From CAYRAV01 sp964422365 (GTDB lineage: Bacteria; Bacillota; Clostridia; Lachnospirales; Lachnospiraceae): DNA of 64,000 nucleotides. This document shows, one piece after another, positions 34,751-43,834 of this stretch. The notes below the pieces were generated by a model that did not search any database, was not told where the DNA came from, and worked only from the letters and a program-made list of their open reading frames with translations. Positions within the stretch are counted from its first letter, which is position 1. Each line of letters opens with the position of its first letter. The stretch is taken from contig CAYRAV010000011.1 of assembly GCA_964422365.1 (NCBI GenBank), forward strand, positions 1-64,000, in the 5' to 3' direction. Made by a program: the position numbers and the translations under genes.

Positions 34751-35098
34751 TTATTTTACTAACTCTTTTACCTTAGCTGCCTTACCTACACGGTTACGCA
34801 GATAAAATAATTTTGCTCTTCTTACTTTACCACGTCTTACAACTTCAATCTTTTCTACAATTGGAGAATGTACAGGCCATGTTTTTTCCACACCAATTCC
34901 GTTAGATGTTTTTCTTACTGTAAATGTCTCTCTTGCTCCACCATTTTGTCTCTTAAGAACTGTTCCTTCAAATACCTGAATTCTTTCACGAGTTCCTTCG
35001 ATAACTTTTGCATGTACTTTTACAGTATCACCTACTCTGAAATTTTCTACAGTTTCCTTCAATTGAGCATCTTCAATCTGTTTAATAATATCATTCAT
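34751..35098 (-). CDS. rplS: 50S ribosomal protein L19
   Basis: A 115-residue ribosomal protein at the 30S-50S interface. AAGGAGG precedes ATG 35098. FRVGDTVKVHAKVIEG, RIQVFEGTVLKRQNGGARETFTVRK, GIGVEKTWPVHSP and RRGKVRRAKLFYLRNRVGKAAK are the family core. It lies 369 bases downstream of trmD with a separate promoter, so it may be made independently of the trmD unit. Confidence 0.98.
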   Translation of the reverse strand: MNDIIKQIEDAQLKETVENFRVGDTVKVHAKVIEGTRERIQVFEGTVLKRQNGGARETFTVRKTSNGIGVEKTWPVHSPIVEKIEVVRRGKVRRAKLFYLRNRVGKAAKVKELVK

Positions 35099-35220
35099 CG
35101 TGTGAACCTCCTTCTTATTTTAGATGTTCTTAATACAAAATCTGGCAGATTGTTTTTCTTTTCTCTAGTCTCTATCTGCTGTAACAGAGGACCATCTCTT
35201 TTTTTCTCACAACATTTTCA

Positions 35221-35249
35221 ATTCTAACACAGTACAATTAAAAAAGCAA
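35221..35249 (-). promoter_or_regulatory. predicted sigma-A promoter of rplS
   Basis: Minus strand TTGCTT, 17 bases, TAGAAT, about 120 bases before rplS. The rest of the 369-base gap between trmD and rplS shows no gene or repeat that I recognise. Confidence 0.5.
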
Positions 35250-35467
35250 GTATTTTTTTATTTTATTTCGAATAAGATAATGACCATTTGAACTTTCAAA
35301 AATAGTTGTGTAATCTACACATGAAGTTTACTCACTAAGAGCAGATTTTAGAACTAACATACACTCTATAGAACACGCTGTTATCAATCATTTACCACGC
35401 CAATCCATATCTTTTTTGTTTAAAACGCATATTCTGAAAAATTTAAGCTGCTAACCTGCCTGTCATT

Positions 35468-36187
35468 CTACAATAAATCCGGTCTGCGCTCCTTTGTCCG
35501 GAGCATTGATTGTTCTTTCTGCCATTCTGCTATTTTTTTGTGATGGCCGGAAAGCAATACTTCAGGCACTTTTTTTCCATGCCATTTCTCTGGTCTTGTG
35601 TATTGTGGATGTTCTAACAAATTATTGGAAAAAGATTCCGTCTGTGCTGACATATCATTATTCAAAACTCCTGGTACCAGCCTTGCAATGGCATCCATCA
35701 TTACCATAGATGGCAGTTCGCCGCCAGTCAGCACATAATCCCCAATAGATACATAATCTGTCACGATTTCCTCTAACACTCTTTCATCAATTCCTTCATA
35801 GTGCCCGCAAAGGAATATAATGTCTTCTTCTTTTGCTAGTTCTTCTGCCATTTTTTGATGAAATACTTTCCCTTGTGGTGTCAGATATACTACTCTTGTT
35901 TTCAAATTGCACTGTTCTGTATCTGCTTCTGTTTCTAATTGCTTTCTTTTTGTAATCTGCTCCTTTACAAACTGATAAGACTGATAAACCGGCTCCGCCT
36001 GCATCACCATGCCAGCACCCCCTCCATAAGGATAATCATCTACTTGATTGTGTTTATTGTTTGCAAATTCACGAATGTTTACTGCATTCAGGTAAAGCAG
36101 TTTTTTTTTCATTGCTCTTCCGGTAATACTAGTTTCCATTCCTCTTTGTATCATTTCCGGAAATAATGTTAATACATGATAATGCAT
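35468..36187 (-). CDS. trmD: tRNA (guanine37-N1)-methyltransferase
   Basis: A 239-residue SPOUT-class methyltransferase that makes m1G37 and prevents frameshifting. AAGGAG precedes ATG 36187. FPEMIQRGMETSITGRA, DYPYGGGAGMVM, LCGHYEGIDERV, the trefoil-knot SIGDYVLTGGELPSMVMMDA and SFSNNLLEHPQYTRP are family motifs. It starts 25 bases after rimM ends, the usual pairing. Confidence 0.98.
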   Translation of the reverse strand: MHYHVLTLFPEMIQRGMETSITGRAMKKKLLYLNAVNIREFANNKHNQVDDYPYGGGAGMVMQAEPVYQSYQFVKEQITKRKQLETEADTEQCNLKTRVVYLTPQGKVFHQKMAEELAKEEDIIFLCGHYEGIDERVLEEIVTDYVSIGDYVLTGGELPSMVMMDAIARLVPGVLNNDMSAQTESFSNNLLEHPQYTRPEKWHGKKVPEVLLSGHHKKIAEWQKEQSMLRTKERRPDLL

Positions 36188-36212
36188 CTCTCTCTGCTCC
36201 TTACTAGGTACA

Positions 36213-36728
36213 TTAGTCTGCCAATCCCGGCATCAAAGAAATGATTACTTTTTTTTCTTCCACATTTATCTCTTTTACGCAATCAGGAATAACCGGCAAT
36301 AGTATCTCTTTTCCTTCTGGTGTTTTTACTACATACACATCATTGGCTCCTGTCGTTAACACTTCTTTTAATATACCTACTATGTTATTATTTTCTTCTA
36401 TTACCTCTGCTCCGATAATATCATAAATAAAATATTCATTTTCTTCTAATGGGACTGCATTTTCCCTTGTGATTAATAAATCTTTCCCCTTATATTTCTC
36501 AATGTCATTAATATTGTCAATGCCCTTAAATTTTAATATTACCAGATTTTTAAAATATTTTACTGCACTAATCTCTAACTCCATTAATTCCTTTCCTGTA
36601 TCAATAAATATTTGTTTTAATTTATTAAACCGAGTTACATCATCTGTTGTAGGAAAAACCTTCACTTCTCCTCGAATACCATGTGTGTTGGCAATCACAC
36701 CAACTCTTAACATACTTTCTTTCTCCAT
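36213..36728 (-). CDS. rimM: 16S rRNA processing protein RimM
   Basis: A 171-residue 30S maturation factor. AAGGTAGAG precedes ATG 36728. The N-terminal beta-barrel begins LRVGVIANTHGIRGEVKVFPTTDD, and the PRC domain has EYFIYDIIGAEV, GILKEVLTTGANDVYVV and EILLPVIPDCVKEINVEEK. It is usually joined to khpA and rpsP, but here a terminator and a repeat intervene upstream, so rimM-trmD must be transcribed separately or by read-through. Confidence 0.97.
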   Translation of the reverse strand: MEKESMLRVGVIANTHGIRGEVKVFPTTDDVTRFNKLKQIFIDTGKELMELEISAVKYFKNLVILKFKGIDNINDIEKYKGKDLLITRENAVPLEENEYFIYDIIGAEVIEENNNIVGILKEVLTTGANDVYVVKTPEGKEILLPVIPDCVKEINVEEKKVIISLMPGLAD

Positions 36729-36783
36729 ACTTCTCTACCTTTTCTTATTTTTATAACTACACATTGTTTCTTCCTATTAAAAA

Positions 36784-37004
36784 GTTACAATTCCGCCATA
36801 CCATTCATACCTTTTTTCCTGGTGCAAAGCACATTCATTATCATACACCTAGAAGTATCATCTGCTAAAATATGCATTTATAATAAAAATTACGAATCAA
36901 CTAAGTCATACAATAGAAAGCAGATTTTCTATTGTTGCGAATTATTTATATTCAGTGTCTGTACTATAGAAGCATATTACTATTTCCCATAGCTGAACTG
37001 TAAC
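36784..37004. repeat. family B' miniature repeat (about 220 bp)
   Basis: GTTACAATTCCGCCATACCA and GGTGCAAAGCACATTC match the left part of the B' copies. AGCTGAACTGTAAC ends it. An inner palindrome ATAGAAAGCAGATTTTCTAT is visible. It lies between the khpA terminator and rimM and splits the usual operon. Confidence 0.65.
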
Positions 37005-37024
37005 AAAGAAACACATATTTATAG

Positions 37025-37056
37025 AAAAGGGTGTCATACTTTTTCGACACCCTTTT
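37025..37056 (-). terminator. rho-independent terminator after khpA
   Basis: AAAAGGGTGTC and its complement GACACCCTTTT make an 11-bp stem with a 10-base loop, followed on the minus strand by TTTTCTAT, 16 bases past the khpA stop. Confidence 0.8.
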
Positions 37057-37072
37057 TCATAATTGTTCATTC

Positions 37073-37300
37073 TTACTGTATCTCCACAGATACTCTTTTA
37101 TCAATTTTAGAAGCTGCTGCTTTTACTACAGTCCGGATTGCTTTTGCAATACGTCCCTGCTTTCCAATCACTTTTCCCATATCTTCTTCAGCTACCTGCA
37201 AAGTTACAACAATTTCTTTTTCTGTTTCTTTTTCTGTTACTACAACTGCCTCCGGTTTGTCCACAAGTGCCATAGCAATCTCTTTTACCAATTCTTTCAT
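37073..37300 (-). CDS. khpA: KH-domain RNA-binding protein KhpA
   Basis: A 75-residue single-KH protein that binds RNA with KhpB and affects cell elongation. ATG 37300 follows GGAGG; two in-frame ATGs upstream (37321, 37360) lack ribosome sites and would give non-family extensions. MKELVKEIAMALVDKPEAV and the KH loop EEDMGKVIGKQGRIAKAIRTVVKAAA are diagnostic. It follows rpsP by about 100 bases, the standard order. Confidence 0.95.
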   Translation of the reverse strand: MKELVKEIAMALVDKPEAVVVTEKETEKEIVVTLQVAEEDMGKVIGKQGRIAKAIRTVVKAAASKIDKRVSVEIQ

Positions 37301-37401
37301 TCCCCTTTTGCCTCCACTCATAATGCATCTTATTTCAAAAAGCTCATTCGCGAGGAACAATCCAACCGAATGAGCTCTCTGTTGCTTAAAAGTATCAGTT
37401 A

Positions 37402-37641
37402 TTACATAATACCTGCAGTTTTAAGTAATTTTCCAACAGTTTCTGTTGGTTTTGCACCATTAGATAACCATTTTTTCGCTGCTTCTTCATTTACATTGAA
37501 TACACTTGGCTCCTGGTTTGGATCATAAGTACCAATTTCTTCGATGAATCTACCATCTCTAGGTGCTCTTTCATCAGCAACAACAATTCTATAGAAAGGT
37601 GCTTTTTTCTGTCCCATTCTTTTTAATCTGATTTTTACCAT
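37402..37641 (-). CDS. rpsP: 30S ribosomal protein S16
   Basis: A 79-residue ribosomal protein. ATG 37641 follows AAGGAGGTG; the in-frame start at 37653 lies within that leader. VKIRLKRMGQKKAPFYRIVVAD, RDGRFIEEIGTYDP and AKKWLSNGAKPTETV are the family signature. It lies 95 bases after ffh. Confidence 0.98.
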   Translation of the reverse strand: MVKIRLKRMGQKKAPFYRIVVADERAPRDGRFIEEIGTYDPNQEPSVFNVNEEAAKKWLSNGAKPTETVGKLLKTAGIM

Positions 37642-37736
37642 TTTTATTTTCACCTCCTTAGGCTTTCTTGCATATATGAGAATACCCGCAGTATGATACT
37701 GCTTGTAATCTAAACATTATTCTCCAGTGGTAAGCT

Positions 37737-39083
37737 TTAAAAGCCAAATGGCATTTTAAACCTTCCTTTCTTACCACCTTTTCCTCCCATCATACCTGAC
37801 ATCTGCTTCATCATCTTACGTGCCTGTTCAAATTGTTTCACAAGGTGGTTTACCTCTCCAATATCTACGCCAGCCCCTTTGGCAATTCTCTTCTTTCTGG
37901 AAGGATTTAAAATTTCCGGGTTGCTTCTCTCTTCTATTGTCATAGAAAAAATAATTGCTTCTGTACTTTTAAATGCTGTATCATCAAGGTCAATATCTTT
38001 TGGTAATGCATTTGCCCCCGGAAGCATACTTAAAATATTTGCCAGACCACCCATCTTTTTCATCTGCTGCATCTGGTCTAAGAAATCATTAAAATCAAAT
38101 TCTGCTTTTCTGATTTTCTTTTCTAACTCGATTGCCTTATCTTCGTCAATCTGTGCCTGTGCTTTATCTATTAGAGTCAAAATATCTCCCATGCCTAAAA
38201 TTCTTGATGCCATTCTATCTGGATAAAACTGCTCTAAATCTGAAAGCTTTTCTCCCATACCAACATATAGGATAGGTTTTCCTGTCACTGCACGAATAGA
38301 AAGTGCAGCACCACCTCTTGTATCACCATCTAATTTTGTTACGATAACACCATCTACTCCAACTTTATCATTAAAGGTTTCTGCAACATTAACTGCATCC
38401 TGGCCTGTCATGGCATCTACTACCAGTACAGTTTGGTCTACTGCTACATTTTCCTTTATCTCCTGAAGCTCTTCCATCATACTTTCATCTATATGCAGAC
38501 GTCCTGCAGTATCCAGAATAACAAGATCTAAGTTATTCTTCTCTGCATGTTCTATTGCTGCCTTTGCGATATTAACCGGTTTATGTCCATCCCCCATTGT
38601 AAATACAGGAACACCTTGTTTTTCTCCATTAATCTGTAATTGCTTGATTGCTGCCGGCCTGTATACATCACAGGCAGTCAATAATGGCTTTCTTCCTTTC
38701 GACTTAAACTTTCCTGCTAATTTGGCTGTTGTTGTTGTCTTACCTGCACCTTGCAGACCTGCCATCATAATAACAGTAATCTCACCTGCCGGCTTTAAAT
38801 GAAGCTCTGTGGTTTCATCTCCCATAAGCTTAACCATTTCTTCATTTACAATTTTGATTACCATCTGTCCGGGTGTCAGACTATTCATGACATCCTGTCC
38901 CACTGCCCGTTCCTGTACTGATTTTATAAAATTTTTAACTACCTTAAAGTTAACATCTGCTTCTAATAAAGCCATTTTTACTTCTTTTAATGCAGCTTTA
39001 ACATCTGCTTCTGTTAATTTTCCCTTTCCTCTAAGGTTCTTGAATACATTTTGTAATTTTTCTGTTAAGCTGTCAAATGCCAT
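37737..39083 (-). CDS. ffh: signal recognition particle protein Ffh
   Basis: A 448-residue SRP GTPase that targets nascent membrane proteins to FtsY and SecYEG. The N domain is residues 1-90. G1 is GLQGAGKTTT (109-118), followed by DTAGR, TKLDGD and GMGEK. The methionine-rich M domain has DFLDQMQQMKKMGG, RSNPEILNPSRKKRIAKGAG and a C-terminal MMKQMSGMMGGKGGKK. It follows ylxM, its common partner gene. Confidence 0.98.
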   Translation of the reverse strand: MAFDSLTEKLQNVFKNLRGKGKLTEADVKAALKEVKMALLEADVNFKVVKNFIKSVQERAVGQDVMNSLTPGQMVIKIVNEEMVKLMGDETTELHLKPAGEITVIMMAGLQGAGKTTTTAKLAGKFKSKGRKPLLTACDVYRPAAIKQLQINGEKQGVPVFTMGDGHKPVNIAKAAIEHAEKNNLDLVILDTAGRLHIDESMMEELQEIKENVAVDQTVLVVDAMTGQDAVNVAETFNDKVGVDGVIVTKLDGDTRGGAALSIRAVTGKPILYVGMGEKLSDLEQFYPDRMASRILGMGDILTLIDKAQAQIDEDKAIELEKKIRKAEFDFNDFLDQMQQMKKMGGLANILSMLPGANALPKDIDLDDTAFKSTEAIIFSMTIEERSNPEILNPSRKKRIAKGAGVDIGEVNHLVKQFEQARKMMKQMSGMMGGKGGKKGRFKMPFGF

Positions 39084-39152
39084 AAATTACATTCCCCACT
39101 TTTCCCTTAATCCAGAATCATATTTGAAAAGTAACATCAAATATGCTACAGT

Positions 39153-39548
39153 TTAATCTAATAACTGATTTGCTAGTTCAACTATCAGATCCAACTGTTC
39201 TATCTTGCTATTTTCTTTCATTTCTTTGGCAATTGTACTAATGTTTTGCAGTGTCACTTTTGTATGATTAAATTTTTCAATTAAATGTAACTTTGCTTCA
39301 TAATCCTCCAGTTCCTTACTACAGCGTTTCATCAAATCATATACAGCCTGTCTGCTAATGCCATGTTCCCTTGCAATTTCACTGAAAGATAAATCATTCA
39401 ATACATGTTCTTCAAAAATTTCCCTTTTGTTTTCTTTTAACAATGCTCCATAAAAATCATATAACATTGCCAATTCCACAATACGATCCAAAGCATTCTG
39501 ATTCTCTGATAGAACCGTAACTTTTTCCTGGTTTTCTGCACTGTCCAC
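39153..39548 (-). CDS. ylxM: YlxM/p13-like helix-turn-helix protein
   Basis: A putative DNA- or SRP-associated regulator. I chose GTG 39548, five bases after GGGTGGTG (131 residues). The frame extends to ATG 39659, but that would overlap the PqqD-like gene by 46 bases, has no ribosome site and adds 37 non-family residues. LAMLYDFYGALLKENKREIFEEHV and the HTH FSEIAREHGISRQAVYDLMKR are diagnostic, with a coiled C-terminal helix. It lies 69 bases before ffh, as in most Firmicutes. Confidence 0.85.
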   Translation of the reverse strand: MDSAENQEKVTVLSENQNALDRIVELAMLYDFYGALLKENKREIFEEHVLNDLSFSEIAREHGISRQAVYDLMKRCSKELEDYEAKLHLIEKFNHTKVTLQNISTIAKEMKENSKIEQLDLIVELANQLLD

Positions 39549-39613
39549 TGTAACACCACCCGTAAAGTTTTTTTCTTTACGTTTATTCAGTATAACTCTT
39601 TCCACAAAGTCTG

Positions 39614-39979
39614 TCAAGATTTTTTTGACATTTCCACCGTTTTCTCCAAAAAAATCCATCCATGCATCTCTAAAGTCCGAATAAATACTGCCATTCTCTC
39701 GTATAATGGTTCTATCTCTGTTCCAAAATTTCTACCTGCTTCTTTTCCGATTTCATAAATATTGTTCTCACCATTTATTTTTTCCCATACGTAGCTTCCA
39801 TATCTATCTAATTCTATTTTAGTAATTTTAGGTTTCTTTAACATTCGCTGGAACAAACGATTCCATATACCTTTGTTAACTTCTATGATAATAACATGAT
39901 TTTCTTCGTTTACCTGATATTGTATGTCAGGACTTATAATCGGAATCCTTTCAAGATAATTTCCTTCCTTTTCTTTCAT
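39614..39979 (-). CDS. PqqD-like protein
   Basis: A 121-residue protein resembling the PqqD/RRE winged-helix fold that binds RiPP precursor peptides, but with no PQQ or RiPP gene nearby. GGGAGGG precedes ATG 39979. An N-terminal strand (ERIPIISPDIQYQVNEENHVIIIEVN) leads to KITKIELDRYGSYVWEKINGENNIYEIGKEAGRNFG and a C-terminal helix pair, ending MHGWIFLEK. It sits 42 bases after the OPT transporter gene, a pairing that suggests a joint role with peptides. No core peptide or modifying enzyme is seen in the flanks. Confidence 0.72.
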   Translation of the reverse strand: MKEKEGNYLERIPIISPDIQYQVNEENHVIIIEVNKGIWNRLFQRMLKKPKITKIELDRYGSYVWEKINGENNIYEIGKEAGRNFGTEIEPLYERMAVFIRTLEMHGWIFLEKTVEMSKKS

Positions 39980-40021
39980 TACTGCCCTCCCAATGCTCTT
40001 ATTCTTTTACGCTTCAATTAG

Positions 40022-41935
40022 TTACATATTTTTCTCTTTCCTGCCTCTTCCATGTAAAAAATAAAAAAATGTTGCCAGCAGAATAATAAAACAAATCAAC
40101 GTTGCTGCTTGTCCAAGATACAGCTTATCCGACATATTAATCATATCTCCTAATGTTTTATCTTTCCATTGTATCGTTGCCAAAACTGCCAATAATATAC
40201 CAATTAAGCCTTCTCCAGCAATTAACCCCGATGAATATAAGGTTCCATTCTCTATCTGGTCATTTTTTTCAGTCTCATTTATCTGTTTTTTAGAAATATA
40301 AAGACGAATGACACCTCCTACCATAATACCTGCACTAAGATGAATTGGTAAATACAAGCCAACAGCAAAAGGAAGTACAGGAAGCCCTAACAGCTCTATT
40401 ACAATGGCAATAAATGCACCTGCAAATACAAGCGTCCATGGCAAATTCGCCTGCATCACACCTTCTACAATCATTTTCATTAGGGTTGCCTGTGGTGCCG
40501 GCAATTCCGATGAGCCGTATCCCCATGCCTGATTAAGCAGATACAACACTCCGCCTATGGCAATTGCTGATGAAATAATACCAATAAATTCTCCTATCTG
40601 TTGTTTTTTAGGTGTAGCTCCTAATATATAACCTGTCTTTAAATCCTGAGATGTATCACCAGCTACAGCAGCAATAATGCATATAATAGAACCAATTACA
40701 ATTGCCGTAATCATGCCTTGCTTTCCATTATTTCCTAAAGATTTTAAAAATAAAGAAACAAATAATAGTGTACTAATCGTCATACCAGATACCGGATTGT
40801 TGCTGCTTCCAACCAGTCCTACCAAACGGGCAGATACTGATGCAAAAAAGAACCCAAATATAATAATCACAACGGCTCCTATAAAAGTGACAGGTATAAC
40901 TGGAATCAGCCACATTACAACTGCTGTCAGAAAAATCAGAAACAATATTACTTTCATTGAAAGATTTCTTTCTGTTCTGTTCCCTCCCGCATCATATGCT
41001 TTATCTTTATAATCTTTCATAGTTTGAACGAAAGTAGTTACAATAAGCGGCAAAGATTTTATTAAACTTATAATACCACCTGCTGCAACTGCGCCAGCAC
41101 CAATATATTTGATATAATTTGTCCAGACTGCCCATGAATCCATTTCAATGATTGGTACTGTTCCCGGAAATAATATGGCATTGTCTCCAAACAATTTTAT
41201 CAATGGTATCAATACAAGCCATCCCAAAATACCACCTGATAACATATAAGAAGAAATTTTTTCTCCACAGATATACCCTACTCCCACAAGTGCCGGCAAT
41301 GCATCTAATCCAATTGCTCCATTTTTAAAATTCTTTATTTCATAGTGCAGTTCACTTGTAAACAATTTTATTCCATCTGATAAAAATTTATAAATTGCTG
41401 CGATTCCGAGCCCCCAGAATACTGTTCCTGCTTTGTTTCCGCCTTTCTCCCCCGCTAAAAGTACTTCTGCACAAGCGGTTCCCTCCGGATAAGGTAAATT
41501 TTTGTGTTCTTTTACAATTAAGGCATTTCTTAAGGGCACCATAAACAAAATTCCCAAAAAGCCACCCACTAATGCAATAAAAGAAATTTCAATCAGTGAA
41601 GGGGGATTGTCTCCCCATTCTGAAGACCACAAAAATAATGCAGGTATTGTAAATATTGCCCCTGCTGCTACGGATTCTCCTGCTGAACCAATTGTTTGTA
41701 CTATATTATTTTCTAAAACAGATTCTTTTTTCAAAATCATTCGTATCACACCCATTGATATAACTGCGGCTGGAATAGATGCCGATACGGTCATTCCTAC
41801 CCGAAGACCCAGATATGCATTAGCAGCTCCAAAAATAACTGCTAGCAGAATTCCTAATATTACAGATGTAACAGTAAATTCCGGCATAATCTGGTCCGCA
41901 CTAATAAATGGTTTAAACTCTTTCTTATCTTCCAC
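40022..41935 (-). CDS. OPT-family oligopeptide transporter
   Basis: A 637-residue membrane transporter with about 14 hydrophobic segments, expected to import peptides or metal-chelate peptides with protons. I chose GTG 41935 because AAAGGAG lies eight bases upstream; the in-frame ATG at 41953 contains that site. GAANAYLGLRVGMTVSASIPAAV, LPYPEGTACAEVLLAGEKGG and DLKTGYILGATPKKQQIGE are family motifs. It heads a same-strand run OPT-PqqD-ylxM-ffh. The substrate cannot be told from sequence. Confidence 0.9.
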   Translation of the reverse strand: MEDKKEFKPFISADQIMPEFTVTSVILGILLAVIFGAANAYLGLRVGMTVSASIPAAVISMGVIRMILKKESVLENNIVQTIGSAGESVAAGAIFTIPALFLWSSEWGDNPPSLIEISFIALVGGFLGILFMVPLRNALIVKEHKNLPYPEGTACAEVLLAGEKGGNKAGTVFWGLGIAAIYKFLSDGIKLFTSELHYEIKNFKNGAIGLDALPALVGVGYICGEKISSYMLSGGILGWLVLIPLIKLFGDNAILFPGTVPIIEMDSWAVWTNYIKYIGAGAVAAGGIISLIKSLPLIVTTFVQTMKDYKDKAYDAGGNRTERNLSMKVILFLIFLTAVVMWLIPVIPVTFIGAVVIIIFGFFFASVSARLVGLVGSSNNPVSGMTISTLLFVSLFLKSLGNNGKQGMITAIVIGSIICIIAAVAGDTSQDLKTGYILGATPKKQQIGEFIGIISSAIAIGGVLYLLNQAWGYGSSELPAPQATLMKMIVEGVMQANLPWTLVFAGAFIAIVIELLGLPVLPFAVGLYLPIHLSAGIMVGGVIRLYISKKQINETEKNDQIENGTLYSSGLIAGEGLIGILLAVLATIQWKDKTLGDMINMSDKLYLGQAATLICFIILLATFFYFLHGRGRKEKNM

Positions 41936-42154
41936 TACAAAATCTCCTTTCATGATTTACAACAAGAATATAATATATTATTCTGATTGTATTACATCAC
42001 TATAAATATGGTAGTGTGTGTATCTTCTGCTCCCATATTTTAGTTTTCCTCTTTTTGTAGTGTTTTCCATATTTTATTTTTCTATTCAGTGACTTACATT
42101 CCTTTTCTTCCTATAGAAAATCTGTCTTTTGTACTGAATTTTACAATTTGGATG

Positions 42155-42176
42155 TTAGGAACTGTTAAGGATATAG
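42155..42176. repeat. solitary family C end
   Basis: TTAGGAACTGTTAAGGATAT matches the left end of family C including the TTA target. No right end follows. It lies in the 305-base gap between the OPT gene and the oadA gene, which otherwise holds only the oadA terminator. Confidence 0.45.
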
Positions 42177-42195
42177 TTTCCTTTATTTACATAGA

Positions 42196-42225
42196 AAGAA
42201 GCTGTCATAGATATGACAGCTTCTT
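42196..42225 (-). terminator. rho-independent terminator of the decarboxylase operon
   Basis: AAGAAGCTGTCATA and its complement form a 14-bp near-perfect palindrome with a T-rich tract (TTCTTTC) on the minus strand, 15 bases past the oadA stop. Confidence 0.75.
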
Positions 42226-42240
42226 TTAAATATTCATCCA

Positions 42241-43653
42241 TTATACAGGATATGCTTTATTCTCTTTATCTGCTATAGATGTATCTACTTTTGTTTTCTG
42301 TGTTTCCCTATATTTGAAAAACTCTGTTGCAACCTGTGGGAATAATGCATATGTTAATACATCTTCATCTTGCTGCTTATACTGTTTCATTTCTTCTTCT
42401 AAATCTTTCAGCTGTGGTTTAATCAAATCAGCAGGACGGCAGGTAATAGCCTTTTCATCGCCGATACATTTTTTCTGCACTTCTTTATCAAATGGTTTTA
42501 CAGTCTGCCCAAATTGTCCTGATAGCAATTTTTTTGACTCTTTTGTTACCATTTTATATCTCTCTCCTGCTACAACATTAAGCACAGCCTGTGTGCCAAC
42601 AATTTGTGAAGATGGTGTTACTAAAGGCGGTTCACCAAAATCTTTACGTACACGAGGCACTTCCTCTAACACATCCTGAAAACGATCTGATGCTCCCATT
42701 TCGTCAAGCTGAGATACTAGATTGGATAACATTCCACCTGGAACCTGATACATTAATGTCTTAATATTAACACCAAGTACTTTCGTACTCATACGTCCGC
42801 TCTTTAACCATTCTTCCCGAAGCGGTGCAAAGTAAGCAGCAATTTCTGCTAACAGATTCTGATCTAATCCAGGATCATATGGTGTTCCTTCAAATGTTTT
42901 AGCCATCACTTCTGTTGCCGGCTGACTGGTTCCCATTGCTAGTGGAGACATTGCTGTATCAATAATATCGCATCCTGCTTCTACTGCTTTCATATAAGTC
43001 ATGGAAGCAACCCCAGAAGTATAATGTGTATGAAGATCAATCGGAATATCCACAGCTTCTTTTAATACTGTAACCAGTTCCGTTGCATTATATGGTGTTA
43101 ATAAACCTGCCATATCTTTGATGCATAAGGATTTTGCACCCATATCCTCAATCTTTTTTGCCATATTTTTCCAATAATCTAAGGTATATGCATCTCCTAA
43201 TGTATAAGACAATGCAATCTGTGCATGCCCGTTTTCCTTATTTGCAGCTTTTACTGCTGTCTCTAAATTTCTCACATCATTCAAACAATCAAAAATACGA
43301 ATAATATCAATACCATTTGCAATAGATTTCTGAACAAAATATTCTACTACATCATCTGCGTAATGATTATATCCTAAAATATTCTGTCCTCTAAATAACA
43401 TCTGCAATTTTGTATTTTTAAATCCTTCTCTTAATTTTCTTAATCTTTCCCATGGGTCTTCTTTTAGGAAACGCAAAGATGCATCAAACGTTGCACCCCC
43501 CCAACATTCTACTGCATGGTATCCAACTTTATCCATTTTTTCAATAATTGGCAACATCTGTTCTGTTGTCATTCTTGTAGCAATCAAAGACTGATGGGCA
43601 TCACGCAATACTGTTTCTGTAATTTTAATTGGTTTCTTTCCCTGTTCTGCCAT
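42241..43653 (-). CDS. oadA: decarboxylase alpha subunit, carboxyltransferase domain (OadA type)
   Basis: A 470-residue carboxyltransferase that moves CO2 between an oxo-acid (oxaloacetate or pyruvate) and biotin. GGAGG precedes ATG 43653. TETVLRDAHQSL carries the metal-binding Asp, ECWGGATFDASLRFL is the substrate region, CIKDMAGLL carries the carboxylated lysine, and DLHTHYTSG the metal histidines. The C-terminal biotin domain of longer OadA proteins is absent; a separate biotin carrier is encoded at 45093-45449. It is the last gene of the cluster. Confidence 0.9.
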   Translation of the reverse strand: MAEQGKKPIKITETVLRDAHQSLIATRMTTEQMLPIIEKMDKVGYHAVECWGGATFDASLRFLKEDPWERLRKLREGFKNTKLQMLFRGQNILGYNHYADDVVEYFVQKSIANGIDIIRIFDCLNDVRNLETAVKAANKENGHAQIALSYTLGDAYTLDYWKNMAKKIEDMGAKSLCIKDMAGLLTPYNATELVTVLKEAVDIPIDLHTHYTSGVASMTYMKAVEAGCDIIDTAMSPLAMGTSQPATEVMAKTFEGTPYDPGLDQNLLAEIAAYFAPLREEWLKSGRMSTKVLGVNIKTLMYQVPGGMLSNLVSQLDEMGASDRFQDVLEEVPRVRKDFGEPPLVTPSSQIVGTQAVLNVVAGERYKMVTKESKKLLSGQFGQTVKPFDKEVQKKCIGDEKAITCRPADLIKPQLKDLEEEMKQYKQQDEDVLTYALFPQVATEFFKYRETQKTKVDTSIADKENKAYPV

Positions 43654-43731
43654 TACACTACCTCCTAATTACTTTCTTTTTTATTCAATCCGATTATTTT
43701 AAATTACAGTAACTGTCCAGTTACAAAACTT

Positions 43732-43834
43732 CCATACCTCCTTAGTGCACCACCATAAATGAACATTATGAGATACATGTCGGAATACCTGGATTCAGTT
43801 TTTTGCTAAAGCAAAAAGGGTACTTTCATAGAAA
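43732..43834. repeat. family D repeat (103 bp) between oadA and oadB
   Basis: CCTTAGTGCACCACCATAAA, TGTCGGAATACCTGGATTC, the hairpin TTTTTGCTAAAGCAAAAA, then GGGTACTTTCATAGAAA. The right end touches the oadB stop codon. Confidence 0.75.

Noticed and set aside
41502..42005. 167-codon plus-strand frame
   Set aside because: Antisense to the OPT transporter gene, a shadow of its codon use.
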